Translations under genes and position numbers: made by a program | Shown here: piece after piece, positions 23,684 to 35,775 of the stretch | Layout: the number at the start of each line of letters is the position of its first letter | Numbering within the stretch: position 1 is the stretch's first letter | Notes under the pieces: model-generated | Database searches by the model: none | Seen by the model: only the letters and a program-made list of their open reading frames with translations | Told to the model about the DNA's origin: nothing | DNA from: Annona cherimola | Lineage: Eukaryota > Streptophyta > Magnoliopsida > Magnoliales > Annonaceae | Assembly (NCBI GenBank): GCA_030490835.1 | Contig: CM059973.1 | Coordinates: 84,149,221 to 84,213,220, forward strand | Length of the DNA: 64,000 nt | Reading direction: 5' to 3'

Positions 23684-24700
23684 ATGCGTCACAGCGTCAG
23701 AAGCATGTTGGAGCCTCGCCATCCAAAAAATTACTATGGTCACTATATCTAGAATACGAGGAAGGGAAATTTGTGATGTGTCAGCCTCTTCCGAATATGC
23801 TAATATTGTCTGTGCTTTAATTGTCTCCCCTTAAGTCTCCCACTAATCTCATTTCTGGGATTGCCGCTACAAGCAAATAATATTGAACATGTAAAAATTA
23901 AAAGAATAAATTTTCTACTCTTTTCTACCCAGATTTCATATGATTTGACATTTTAATTATACCTTTTTAAATAATATTTTTACAATCCAATTATTTTTTT
24001 ACATATTTTAATACACCTCTCCTGTTTATTTTAACATTGGGATCTTTGGTAATATGGGTATGAGGGATATGGGAAGTTAGGTTATTGAAAAATGTGAAAG
24101 TGATGTATATATGTGATATTAAGATGTACAAATGGAAAAAAATATAATAGTTAGATAGTTAAGATATTAGATTATTTTTAAAAAAAATATACTGGGAGGA
24201 GTGGAATGTTTGCTTCCCTCCCTACCTCTTACAAAATGATGTCTTTATTTTCTTTATTTTTAGTCATTATTTCTCATTACGTTATATCATTTTCTCATTT
24301 TTTTCAAAAAAAATTCCATTTAACTTTCACACATTTACTTTCAAATCTTTTCCAACAAAAGTTAAAAAAGTTTTCCCATTTCTTACTGCATGCTTTTTAT
24401 ATGATTTGACGCCTTAATTAACTAAGCATTTCATTTAACATATTTTGCCGAAGTATCAAAATTGTTTTCTGATGGACTGAAAAGCGGAAAAAGATTTAAG
24501 ACGTGCAGTTGCAAAGGTCAAAATTGTTTGATTTAAAATGCAATTTTTTCAAAATGTGGGGTATCTATGCAAATAATCCCTTACCAGTCAGCCATTCTAC
24601 ATCTAAATGGCCACGTGGAAATACCGGTCTTTGCGGGGGCCACTTCGACGGGCGCTCATACAAATACCCGGCAACGCGACGCGGCGGTGAATCTTGCAAA
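23684..24700. other. Intergenic and upstream region of the SAP gene
   Basis: AT-rich DNA with no supportable gene. A CACGTG G-box lies at 24612-24617, about 130 bases before the SAP gene start codon. A run of about 27 A residues (interrupted only at its ends) occupies roughly 24703-24729, only some 15 bases before that ATG, and would lie in the leader. Confidence 0.4.
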
Positions 24701-24744
24701 ACGAAAAAAAAAAAAAAAAAAAAAAAAAAGAGGCAAACGGAGCA

Positions 24745-27700
24745 ATGGAAGTCGCCACAGGGACAAGGAAGCCATCTCATTCGTCGGATTCGAATACGAA
24801 GACTGCTGGTGATGGCGCTTCCAAATACTTGGCCAATCTCCCTTCTCGTGGCCTTTTCTCTTCCACCGTCTTCTCCTCAAATCCGGTATAGGGTCTCCTT
24901 CTCTTCATTATCCCTCTCTCCATGTCTAAATTTTAACTTCCAGAACCCTAGCTAACATTTCTGAAATCGTTATCGTGTATTATACTATTTGTTGAAAATT
25001 CTGTTACGGGCTGATTCTCACCGATGTGGCACTAACCGATGATTGCATGCCGCATTATATGACTTGCGAATCTTGCGAGTGGGAAGATTGAATCCAGCAA
25101 TGCGTTGAGCTAGATCAGGTTTGGTGCATCCGCGGGGTGCTATTGGAAACCAGGGTAGTTATGCAATGAAAATGGGCTAGATTTCGAGAATCTAGTGCCA
25201 TTGTTACAATGGTCCTTATTGGCTTGCTGTTTTATCTGAACTAGTTGTGGATTTGCAACTCAATCGATTCGAAACTTTATAATTATTCACAGGTGTCGAA
25301 GGGTATAAAGTAATGGATGGAAATTTTCCCCCACGTTACCATTTTCCAGTTGCTGGTTGCTGCGTGAATTCTAACTTTCCCATTCCATCATAGGTTGGGG
25401 CACCGACTTTTGTTAAGCCAAAGTTCATCTATTATTTTTGATGTTATCCTCTATGCACATCTCACTCTGAGACTTGTTCATTTAGTTCTGGATCCTTCTT
25501 GTTGAAACAACTTAATCCTGACAGACGTAGTTCAGAAGCTCCATTTATGTCCAAACCAACAAAGACCATGTCTGGCCTAGTTTTTCAGTCTTGTTGGTGG
25601 CTTTGGAGATAAGGAGGATTCCTCTCAATGGTACATTTATCGACAGGAGAAATGGCTTTTTTTTTTTTTTTTTTTTTTCCCCAATTGGTTGTACAAATTA
25701 CATTTCATCTGATTTTACAATCAAGGTCAATAATTCTCACACCGGAGACAACAACGATCTCTCACAATTTATATGGGAGACAACAAGCTTCCATCTATGC
25801 CTACGGGAGACCACATGCTCCCACCACAGAGGTGGGGTTTGAACCCATGTCCCTGCAGCACCAGCCAGCCCTTCCTGCCACTTGGGCAGGTGACCAGGAG
25901 CTGGAAGAAACGGCTTGTTAAGAAGCAAGCATGTAAGTCTTTTTTTGTTTTTTTATTTATTTTTATTTTTTAGAAAATGGGGCAGGACTCCAAAAAATTT
26001 TATTTTGAAGTTTTCTGGGAGCTGGAAGAAATGGCTTGTTGAGGAGCAAGCATGCGAGTCTTTTTTTATTATTTTTTAAAATTTTTTTAGAAAATAGGGC
26101 AGGACTTCAAAAAAATTTATTTTGAAGTTTTTTGGGACTCACAGCTGTTGTTTACTTCTTTTTTCAATCCTGTAGTTTTGAAACATTCACCTGATGAACC
26201 TTATCTTGAAGGTAATTGCTCAGGTAAAGTAGACGAGATGATTCTCATTACTTGATAGCAAGGAGGCGAAAAGAGGGACATCTTACTAGTTGGTCTGCTT
26301 TTAAGTTGCATCTGTTCAAATATGTTGTTCAAGGTCCCAAACCTGGCTTTATTTCTTAGTTTCAGAGAGAAAAGGATATTATGGATATTCAATGTCTAAT
26401 CTACACCTTTCCTTCTTTTCTACTGTGTTAATTGTTCTGTTTGATATGGAAGTTTCCAAGATTTGCTTGGCACTAATTGAAACATCCATATCATGATTGC
26501 ATTTTATTACCACAATGCAAATGTTGTGTTGTAATTTACATATTATCATTTTAGAGATGATTCAGTTTTTTCACTATCCAGCTGTTGGCCTGTTGTGCAG
26601 GGAGGCTTACATACATCGTATATATATGGTCATGATATGCGCATCATGACAGAATTTTGTTTGCTACAATGCAAATACTGTGCATGTCATTTACATATTA
26701 TTGTCCTGGAGATGAGTCGGTTTTTTACATTATCTAGCTATTGTGTAGGGAGGAATACGGGTGTATGTATGTGATCATGACACAGCTCCCCCAGGTCTAT
26801 TCTTTTCTCCTTGTACATTTTTTGTAAAAATCTTGTTCTTCATTTTCTTACCCTGTTTTAGGACTCATGAATTTGTTTATCTTAAGATTACATCATGGTA
26901 ATGTTTGCCCTATTTTCAGATTGATAGGAAGCATATCATGATGCACATTTATTTTCTTCTGCAATTTCTGTTTTATGTACGTTTGGGGAACAGAGGTCCT
27001 CTTCATCAATTTTGAAGTTCTGTTTATGTGTCTGATTGATCTTATATGCTCTTTGTTGCTTGCGATATTGCAATATGTAGTGGTTCATTTGGTAATTCTC
27101 CCCATTTACAAAGATTCAGCTAGAATGTGCCTTGATTTTTCTTCTTTGAATTTTCCCTGGATGTGGTGGCATGATAGTTATTTCTAGGGGACTACACTTT
27201 CTGACTCACCAAGTTCCAAGTTTAACCTTAGTTCACTTGAGAAATATGACTATTCGACATGATTCTGTGCACTTCCGTTTGGGTTAAATTAATGATTCAA
27301 TTTCCACTTCCTTTCTTTCTTCTTGACAAAGTTCACTAAAAAATTGCCATTTATTCGTCTCAACTCCCAAGAAGAATGTTTTATTCAGGTTTTCATGAGC
27401 TTCTGTGAAATGCAACCTCAATTGGATATAATGATACCTTTTTTGAAAATTGTTTATGCTAGTTCAGCAGAAAAAAGTTGAACATGAATCAAATTGTCAC
27501 TTGAGCTAAAGCAGGTGGAAATGTAGATAGGAGCTGCAGGTTGCATGAGGAAGGATGGATCCTCACTAGTCAATACTGGAAAATTTCATGGAACTTACAA
27601 ATGTACCGTCGTAGGATCTGGGTGAATTTTTAAGATTAGTGAGTAGCTTAATCGCGTATGCGCATCTTTGTATTTGTTGCATGCTTATGCTGACAAATTT

Positions 27701-30700
27701 GTTAAGAGTGTTTAGTTCATGAGGATTGATAGTGCTAAAATACATGGGCAATGCTGAATTCTCCATAATGATAATGCAGTGCAGTTATCAATACTTTAAC
27801 GTGTTCACTATAATCATAGCATTATTCACAACATACTCCCTGCTGACAGCACAAAGTCAATGGTACAAGAAATGCATGACCATGAGAACTTTTCTTAGAG
27901 GCATGGTTTCTTTAAACTGCAAGCAACAGTGGTCGTTTCTCTCTTTTTTTGGAAAAAAAAAAAATCCATCATTGTGGCTTCCCTAAATTTCCAAGAAACT
28001 GAATTACCACAAAATTTCTGCATAGAGTAGTAAAGAAAAGCCAAGTATTCTACCTTCAGTTTTTTTCTATGTTGGTCTTCTTCTTCTTCTTATAACAATC
28101 TTAATGGTTTGTGCTTGCATTGCCTTAATTTCTTTTTTTTTTTTTCCGTAAAAGAAGTGAAATTTCAATTTAGAGTTCTTATTATTTCTTGTTGACCATT
28201 TTTCATGGACCCAGCGGACCAATTGATAAAGACAAACCAAACAAACATATTGATTCGATCACTTACACTAAAGAAACAGAAGAATGATTGCAGTTTGAAG
28301 GCTAAAACCACAGCTGAAAGCACAAAGGGGAAAAGGTGATATTGCTTTCCCCTCTGTTTAGTGATTTTTTAGTGCTTTTTTTATTATTTTGTTGACATGG
28401 ATTCATCTATTGTCTTTGAAATTTGCAGGAATATTTGGCTATGTTAGGAAAGTGATTATCTCTGCTTCTTAGAATTTCTTTTTTGATATCAAGTTGATTT
28501 TATTAAATCCTATATCTATTGATTTTTATTGATTCTGAGCCATTTTTACTTCGTGATGTCTTGTTAGTACAATTGATATCTGTGTAAAAGTCATTTGAAT
28601 ATTTGAACTTGAATCACTCCAATTAACTGATCATTCTTAAAATATGAGCTGCCCCTGCCTCTGTCACAAAGGCAGAGGGGCTGAGCACATCCAGCTGTCT
28701 GCTAGGATTCCATTTCTATGGAACTACTTATACTGAAGTTCTTTCTTGGAAGTGTTAATTATATAAAATCTAATCCAATCAATCTTTCCATGATGTATTA
28801 CTTAGGAATTGTCTAAATCAGAGACTTATAGGACAGAAATTTAGATAATCCGAGAGTGGATATCAACATACTAACATACTTTTTAGTACATTAAATGTTT
28901 TTTATTACTATATAACTTTAAAGCTTTTAGTTAAACTCTATACCTTTCACAGTATTCCTTATCTAGATGAATGAATCTATGAATGCCTTTTGCTTTCCAA
29001 TGCTGGAGCGAATGGATCTAATAATTTACTTTCATATTTTATCCAGGATGTTACACTTTTCAAATGTATTGTTGGTACAAGACATTAATCAAAATGATTT
29101 TGCTTTCTTCGTTAAATAAATGATGCTAAAAATGATTTTTGTATTGGATTTCATTTAATCATCAAGGTAAGCTCAAATGAAGAGATTCCAAAAATCGGTT
29201 TGATAAAAGTGGTCAATATATTCATGGTCCGCCTTGATGGGGTTCAAATTCTTCTGTGAACCATCTGCTAGCTAGTACTCAACCTTGCAAACATCAATTT
29301 TAGTGCTCTTTTTTATCCAGTCCTAGATGCCCTTCCATGCAAAGTTTGAAGCAACAAGCTGATCCAATGTTCATTTTTTTTGGAGGTTTAATCCTATCAT
29401 CGTCATCATTATAAGCCATTTCCCACCTAGGTGAGGTCAGCTACATGGATTTTGTTGCACCATTCTTGACGATTTAAGATTAAATTTTCTGTAATTTGTA
29501 ATATTTTTTAATTACTTCCATCCATGTTTTTTTGGGTCTTCCTCTCATTCTCCTATCACTTTCTACTTGGATAGACTCTGTCCTCCCTACCGGTGTTACT
29601 TCAAGCCTCCTTTTAACATGACAAAATCATCTTAATCTATTTTCTTTTATTTTATCACAAATTGGTCTCACTTTTAGGTTTTCTTGAATTATTTTATTCC
29701 TAATTTTATCTTTTTTTTGTTTTACCACTTATCTACTTTAACATTTTCATTTCTGCTACACTCATTTTTTGTATATGTTTTTCTTTAACTGTTCAACATG
29801 CTGCCCCATAAAGCATAACAGGTCTAATCGCAGTCTTATAAATTTTTTCTTTTAATTTGATTGGAACTCGATGGTCACATAAAATTCCTGATGCATTCGT
29901 CATTTCTTCCATCCTGCTTGAATTCTATGTATTATAACTTTCTCAATTTTCCCGTTCTCTTGAACTATTAATCCTAGGTACCGGAAGTGATTATTCTTGT
30001 TACTACTTGATCTAAAATTTTAATTGGTTCCTCATCTGGGTTCTCACTATTATTAAAATTGCATTTCATATATTTAGTTTTTGTGCGATTAATTCTAAAA
30101 CCATTAGATTCTAAAGCATCTACCCACTTATTCAATTTTAAATTTAGTCCTTCTTTAGTTTCATCTATTAGAATAATGTCATATGCAAATAACATACACC
30201 AAGGTATTTTTTCTTGGAGATGTCTAATAATTTCATCTATTACTAAGGTAAAAAGGTAAGGACTCAAGGCTGAGCCTTAATGTAAACCTATTTTAATCGG
30301 AAAAATATTAGTAGCTCCACTAATGGTCCTCACATTTGTAACAGCCCCCTCGTACATATTTTTAATATATCAATATATCTATTATTAATGCCTTTCTTTT
30401 TCATCACTTGTCATATTAACTTTCTTGGTACTCGATCATATGTTTTTTCTAAATCAATAAAAATCATGTATAAGGTCTTTTTCTTCTCCCTATACTTTTC
30501 AAATAGTTGTCTAAGTAAGAAAATAGCTTCAGTGGTTGATCTTCCTGGAATAAAACCAAATTGATTTTCAGATACATTAGTTTCTCGTCTTAGTCTATAT
30601 TCAATTGCTCTTTCTCATAATTTCAGAGTATGACTCATTAGTTTTATTCCACGATAATTTGCACAATTTTGAATATCTTCCTTATTTTTATAGATTGAGA

Positions 30701-33700
30701 CTATAATGTTTTTCCTCCATTCACTTGACATTAACTTTGTTTTTATAATCTTATTAAAGAAATTTGTTAACCATGTTGCACCTACATCTCTCATGCACTT
30801 CCATGCCTCAATTGGTATATTATCTGGGTCTAAGGTTTTTCCTGTTTTCATTTTCTTTAGAGCTTCCTTTACTTTAGATATTTGAATTTTTGAGAAATAA
30901 CTGATATTCCTATTTTCTTCTCTATTTAAACTGACAAATGTTAAATGTTCGTGTGGGGTATCATTTAGTAAATTATAAAAATAAAATTTCCATCTTTTTT
31001 TAATATCATCATCTTTGACTAGAACTCTTTGGTTTTCACTTTTAATACATCTAACATGTGTTAAATCTTTGCCTTTATTTTCTCTTAATTTAGCTAACTT
31101 AAAAATATTCTTTTCACCTTGTCTAGTTCCTAATCTGTCATAAGCTTTGTGTTTAGCATCGCTAATAATCTTTTTAGTAGATTTTTTTGAAAGTTTGTAT
31201 TGTTATAAATTTGTATCATTTTTATTTCTCTGCCATGTTTTAAACTTTTCTTTTTTAGCATTTATAGCTTTTTGAACATCCTTATTCTACCACCAATTTT
31301 CCCTATGTGAGGATCTACGACTTTTATATATTCCTACAATACTTTGTCCTACTTCTTTTATGTTAATTGTCATTTTATCCCACATCGATTCTACTTCATC
31401 TTCTTTTGTCTCATTTTCCTTCTTATATCATTCTTTTATTAACAAGTTCTATATTATTTCCCTTTAAATTCCACCATTTAATTTTTGGAATTATATTGTC
31501 TTTAGTTTTTGTTGACTCTTTTTGTGTATATATGTCCATCACTAATAATCTATGACGCATAACTAAACTCTCATCTGGGATAACCTTACAATTAATAAAA
31601 GGGGATCTATCCAATTTTCTTATAAGGAAGAAATCTATTTGGCTAGAATTGGTTGCATTCTTGAAAATTATCAAGTGTTCATCTCGTTTTTGAAATAAAG
31701 TATTTGCTATAACCAAATCATATAGCAAAATCCAAAATGACATTCCCCATTTTGTTCCTTATTCCAATGCCGAAACCTCCATGACTTCTCTGATATCCTG
31801 CATTCTCCTTTCCTACATGTCATTTAAATCTCCACCTATCACAACCTTTTCCTGGTTAGGTATCCTTTGTATTACACTATTTAAGTTATCCCAAAATTGT
31901 TTCTTGATTCTATCATCTAATCCTACTTGTGGTGCATAAGCACTAATCACATTTATGACCTCTACACCTAATACAAGTTTTGTTTGAATAATTCTATCAT
32001 TTACTCTATTGACATCTACAACTTTATTTATGAATTTATTTTCTACTATTATCCCCACACCATTTTTATTACTATCCTTTCTTATATGCTATAATTTGAA
32101 TCCATTAATCTCTTTTGCCTTCTCTCCTTTCCACTTAGTCTTTTGAAGGCACGTTATATTAATTCTTCTTCTTCTCATAACATCTACTACTTCCATATTT
32201 TTCCTGAAAAAGTCCCAACATTTCATGAGACAAAACGGACCTTGCGTTTTGGTACCACCTTCTTCCCTAAACGATGTCCATAAAGGCATGGGAACCTTTG
32301 CTGACTTCTCGCCACAACAGAACGTTGTTGTGGCGGGTTGCTTCTGGGGAGACGCCCTAGCAACCCTTGCCCATTTCTGACTACATTCGGGCTCTGATGT
32401 AGCACGTCGTTTCTAAGGAAACGCCCTAGCAACCCTTGCTCATTTCTTACTACAGCTGGCTCCGCTGCAGCGTTGCATAAGGGCACGCCCTGGCATTAAC
32501 GAATTTTAGCATATTTTTCAGAATCCATAAGAGATGCGGCGGTGATTTTTAATAGCACCAGTTGCCAGCCTGACATGCCAACCCTTGCTTCTTCTTTTTT
32601 TCCGGACTTGGCACCGGCAGTAAGATAGAAGCTCTTACTGGCAAGTTTTGGAAGTTTTATCCTATGTTCATTTTATATTCTTTAAAAATAGGTAGAGCAT
32701 TTGTACATTTTCCCTTTGTTTTGGAGATATTTCGTTTCTCGTCTTATTATCAGCTGGATAGTTCTATAATCAATGGTAGTGTTTGTAGTGTGCTTGCTTA
32801 AGTGGACAACGAGGATCAATAAGAATTGTGATGCATCAGCATCCTCAACTTTCTCTTTGAATCTTTGATTAGTCTTCGCTCGATGCTCACCAGAATGAAT
32901 TTGATCAGGGCATATGGAATGATACTGGTGATATTTCTTTTTAATTGTGATTATTTCTGTTTTTGTTTTGCCTCACTGTTTCTCAGGACTGCTGAAAGGA
33001 CAACAGAGGGAAAGACTTCCTCCAAGAGAGCCAACCTGGCCACTGGTTCAGGTATCTGGAAAGTTTTGAAAATTATCTGTTGTTGACCATCTTGTGGATA
33101 AGACTTAGGTTACCATATAAATATTTATAAAAAATAGAAATTAAACATGTCCTTTGGAATAAATACATACCATTTTTAGCAGGGTTAGAACTCCTGGACA
33201 GTCGCCACTTTGTTGCCTTTTCCTGATCTTGGTAAATACCAAATCAATTATCGAGTATGTTTTGCCTCAGATTTCATCACTTTAGTACTATTGCTCGAAT
33301 AATTCGTTCAATCAATAGTGTAGCAATCACAAAGAAAATAATTGGAAAGAAGTTTGTAACTTGACTGCTGATCCTGTGGCTGGAAGCAGATGAATGTAGC
33401 TGACATGAGAATGTTGGGGTGGATGAGCATTAAAACAATGAAGAATAAAATTAGAAATGGAGAAGTTTAATATAATTTAAAGATAAGAGTTAATAGGTAA
33501 TGCGAAGGGCAATAGAATTAGGTGGTTTGGTCATGTGCAACAAAGACATAACAGCTGCAGTTAGGGGTGAGTTTATCAACCGAGGTCATAAGTGGGCTAG
33601 AGGAAACCCAAAATGAATATGGCTAGTTTACAATAGTTTTTGGGTTTTTCTGAGGATAAGTCCAAGACAGACAGGAATACTGTGACTGTAATTCACTTAT

Positions 33701-34833
33701 GTGGGTGACAATGTATGATGATGGTGATAATGAAGTGATGAATGACCCATTTTGCATTCAGCTTGTAGCCTAGTAGCATGTATTGTTAGTCATGGGGTGC
33801 AGACGTAAATGAGGGATGCTGTGGTTTTAGTAGTAGTTCATGTCATTTGGTAGCATGCATCAATGAACATGAATTAGGTAGAAAATGGTCTTTATGCATG
33901 CCATAAAGAAATTGAAAGTAAGCAAACAGACAAGCCTGATACTTACATGGGAGCCAGAAACATATCAAAATCTGTGAATCTGAATTGTTTATTTATATCA
34001 CATGTTCATGCATCTCCCATCCAAGGAGATTTGCATGGTAGTTGGGGAAGCTACTAAACTTTGTGTCCCCCACATATGTGGCCTTTATCTAAGAATGGGA
34101 TGTTGCATATGTGGCCTCCATCCAAGAATGGGATGGTACATATCTTTCTTTTCGGGATTCTCTTGCTTCCAAGTGGGAAGGAAATGGTGTTGTTAGGAAT
34201 CAGTTTCATGGCCTCTGAAATGGCACTACAAGCATCATCTCCAGTGATTAGGCCTGGGCTGGTCTTAATGAAATATTAGCATAAGCCAATTGCTTACTTG
34301 AAGATGCCGTCTCCGGAATGCTTAACTGTGGTCATATATTTTGATGATATTTACACTTTACTGCTACATGCTAAATATTTTGTGGCTTAAAATTATGGTA
34401 AATGCTTACTTACATGACTTGTTTCTCTCTTGTTTTCCTTTCTTTTTGTTTTTCAGCATGGATATGTAACATTTTTCATTTTTATTTCCTTGAAGTTTAC
34501 GGGTCTGTTGACTCTTTAAGATTCTAACTATTTGCTTGTGCTTTAGAGGGACCAAGTATCAGCCCATCGAAACTTCAAGGACTGACCGTTGAAAGATTGC
34601 GCTCTCTCCTCAAGGAAAGAGGCCTATCAACAAAAGGGAAGAAGGTACAGTGAAGCGCCTTAATGTTGTTTGAGCCCTTCAGCTTTGCATTTGCTGTTGA
34701 TCCATTGCCAATTGCTATGATTGTTGTTTCTCATTAACAGGATGAACTGATAGCTCGTTTGAAAGATGACTGTGACTTGACACTTCGTGCGAGAAAAGAT
34801 CATGAAGGTGGTGAAGATGACTGCAACACCTAA
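24745..34833 (+). CDS. Small SAP-domain protein, probably nuclear
   Basis: Exons: 24745-24885, 26749-26794, 28215-28335, 32987-33051, 34547-34644, 34741-34833; 187 residues, all GT-AG and in frame. Blocks in order are KYLANLPSRGLFSSTVFSSNP, GGIRVYVCDHDTAPP, DQLIKTNQTNILIRSLTLKK, a lysine/threonine-rich linker, and a C-terminal SAP motif (LTVERLRSLLKERGLSTKGKK, then DELIARLKDD, residues about 135-165). SAP motifs bind DNA or RNA in nuclear proteins. The layout matches an uncharacterised plant SAP-domain family as remembered (Arabidopsis At5g63460-like). Introns are large: intron 1 carries a SINE and two tandem duplications, and intron 3 carries a 3.25-kb antisense RTE LINE. The precise role is unknown. 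Confidence 0.88.
25659..25905 (-). mobile_element. tRNA-derived SINE in SAP gene intron 1
   Basis: On the minus strand a tRNA-like head has an A-box-like CAAGTGGCAGGAAGG (about 25885-25871) and a B box GGTTCAAACCCC (25845-25834). The body ends in a poly(A) tail of about 20 (T run at 25657-25678 on plus). Flanks agaaatggctt (25648-25658) and agaaacggctt (25906-25916) form an 11-bp duplication with one mismatch. The 3' body is related to the SINE at 4234-4493. Confidence 0.75.
25897..26135 (+). repeat. Tandem duplication, two units of about 120 bp
   Basis: Unit 1 (25897-26017) and unit 2 (26018-26135) both run from ggagctggaagaaayggctt through gcaagcatg, a T-rich stretch and 'gggcaggact' to 'ttattttgaagtttt'. 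They differ by scattered substitutions and T-tract length. Confidence 0.7.
26511..26794 (+). repeat. Tandem duplication covering SAP exon 2
   Basis: Two units of about 150 bp share 'caatgcaaat', 'tttacatattat', 'gagatga', 'cggttttttacatt'-like and an acceptor followed by GGAGG. The second holds the real exon (26749-26794, GGIRVYVCDHDTAPP). The first has a good acceptor (ttgtgcag, ending at 26600) but its exon-like sequence (26601-26652) no longer encodes the conserved residues. Confidence 0.65.
29398..32649 (-). mobile_element. Full-length RTE-clade LINE, inactive
   Basis: A 3,252-bp element antisense to the SAP gene in intron 3. The 3' end (left) has a TCATCGTCATCATT tail and 'taagccatttcccacc'. 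The 5' end (right) has a near-palindrome (gtaagagcttctatcttac) and a monomer array. Flanks ggaggtttaatcctat (29382-29397) and ggaagttttatcctat (32650-32665) form a 16-bp duplication with two mismatches. Coding remnants on minus: endonuclease (NITCLQKTKWKGEK near 32140), AYAPQVG and GGDLND near 31900-31820, and RT blocks (ANYRGIKLMSH near 30640; catalytic box FAYD at 30189-30178 instead of FADD). Many frameshifts and stops are present. Confidence 0.88.
33390..33735 (+). mobile_element. Old RTE LINE 3' fragment
   Basis: The plus strand gives broken pieces of the RTE C-terminus (ADMRMLGWMS, IRNGE, then a VVWSCATK block equivalent to RWFGHV). It ends near a tgatgatggtgataatg tail preceded by a degenerate 'cttatgtgggtgacaatg'. 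It is far more diverged than the full copies. It lies in intron 4 of the SAP gene. Confidence 0.55.
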
Positions 34834-35458
34834 ATGTTCAATTTTGGTGTGTAAGCACCATGAGCTGATTGAGCTGAGAAAATGAAGAACAGCCTTGTCT
34901 GTACATCCCGAGGTTGATACCTCGTTTAGGAATTAAACTGCTTCTCGTGTGCATATTTAGAAGGGTTACACATCGTTTGGTTTTTGGAATGGAGGAGTGG
35001 ATAGTCTGGTATAGTTGGAAAATATGTTTTGCCAAAACTTCTATTGAGCTATTTTGCATGGCATTGCAATTCTTTCTATTTAGGACGGAGGACTGGGTAT
35101 CTGTTGGGCTCTTGGAAAGAATGGTTTTGCTGAAACTTTTCTGGTTTTGTCTCCTGTGCAAAGTGCAACGCAAGTTAGCGCGAGGGCCTGTTTGGCCTGA
35201 TAAATTTAGGACTGCAACTCGGGTTGTATAAGGTTTAGGTGAACATTGATCCTAATCTTAGAATCTGGGTTTGGGCTAAGTTGAAACTCATATTACTCGC
35301 AAATCAACAAAAGTTGAAATCTATTAGTAGAAAAAACGAACATTTTGAACATTATGTGAATGTTATTGCATTTGCACTAATTAATTCTAAAATATACTTT
35401 CGATTATGATAATCTATTTATTCATAACTTATACATGAATATATATATATATGTATGT
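34834..35458. other. SAP gene 3' flank
   Basis: Probable 3' UTR to about 35240, then AT-rich intergenic DNA with a (TA)n tract near 35438-35450. No other gene was seen. Confidence 0.4.
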
Positions 35459-35775
35459 GAGATCCGATCCTGTGCAGTCCACTGTAAAATGAACCCCACG
35501 CATATTAGATTATAATGAAATTTTATACAATTATTTATCCATATATAAGTCATACTTTAGACTGTTTAGATGTTGAAAAAATTACTTTAAACTTGATATT
35601 TATATTAAATTATTTTATTACATTGATTTTGCACCATTTTAAGACGGGGACTACACATATGTTGGATTTGGATAAAAACTAAATACAATAGGTGGGGTGG
35701 ATTTTCTATTTATGATCAAGTGGGGCCCATAGTGCATGGACTGCACGGTGTAGTCGCATGCACTGGATTATTTTC
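35459..35775. mobile_element. Possible MITE
   Basis: The left end reads atccgatcctgtgcagtcca and, further in, 'gaaccccac'. The reverse complement of the right end carries cgtgcagtcca and 'gggccccac' in the same order. The body is AT-rich and non-coding. Borders and family are uncertain. Confidence 0.35.

Noticed and set aside
24503..24955. Open frame of 150 residues overlapping SAP exon 1
   Set aside because: It runs through the poly(A) tract (lysine run) in a different frame from the conserved KYLANLPSRGLF exon, so it is a shadow of the real gene.
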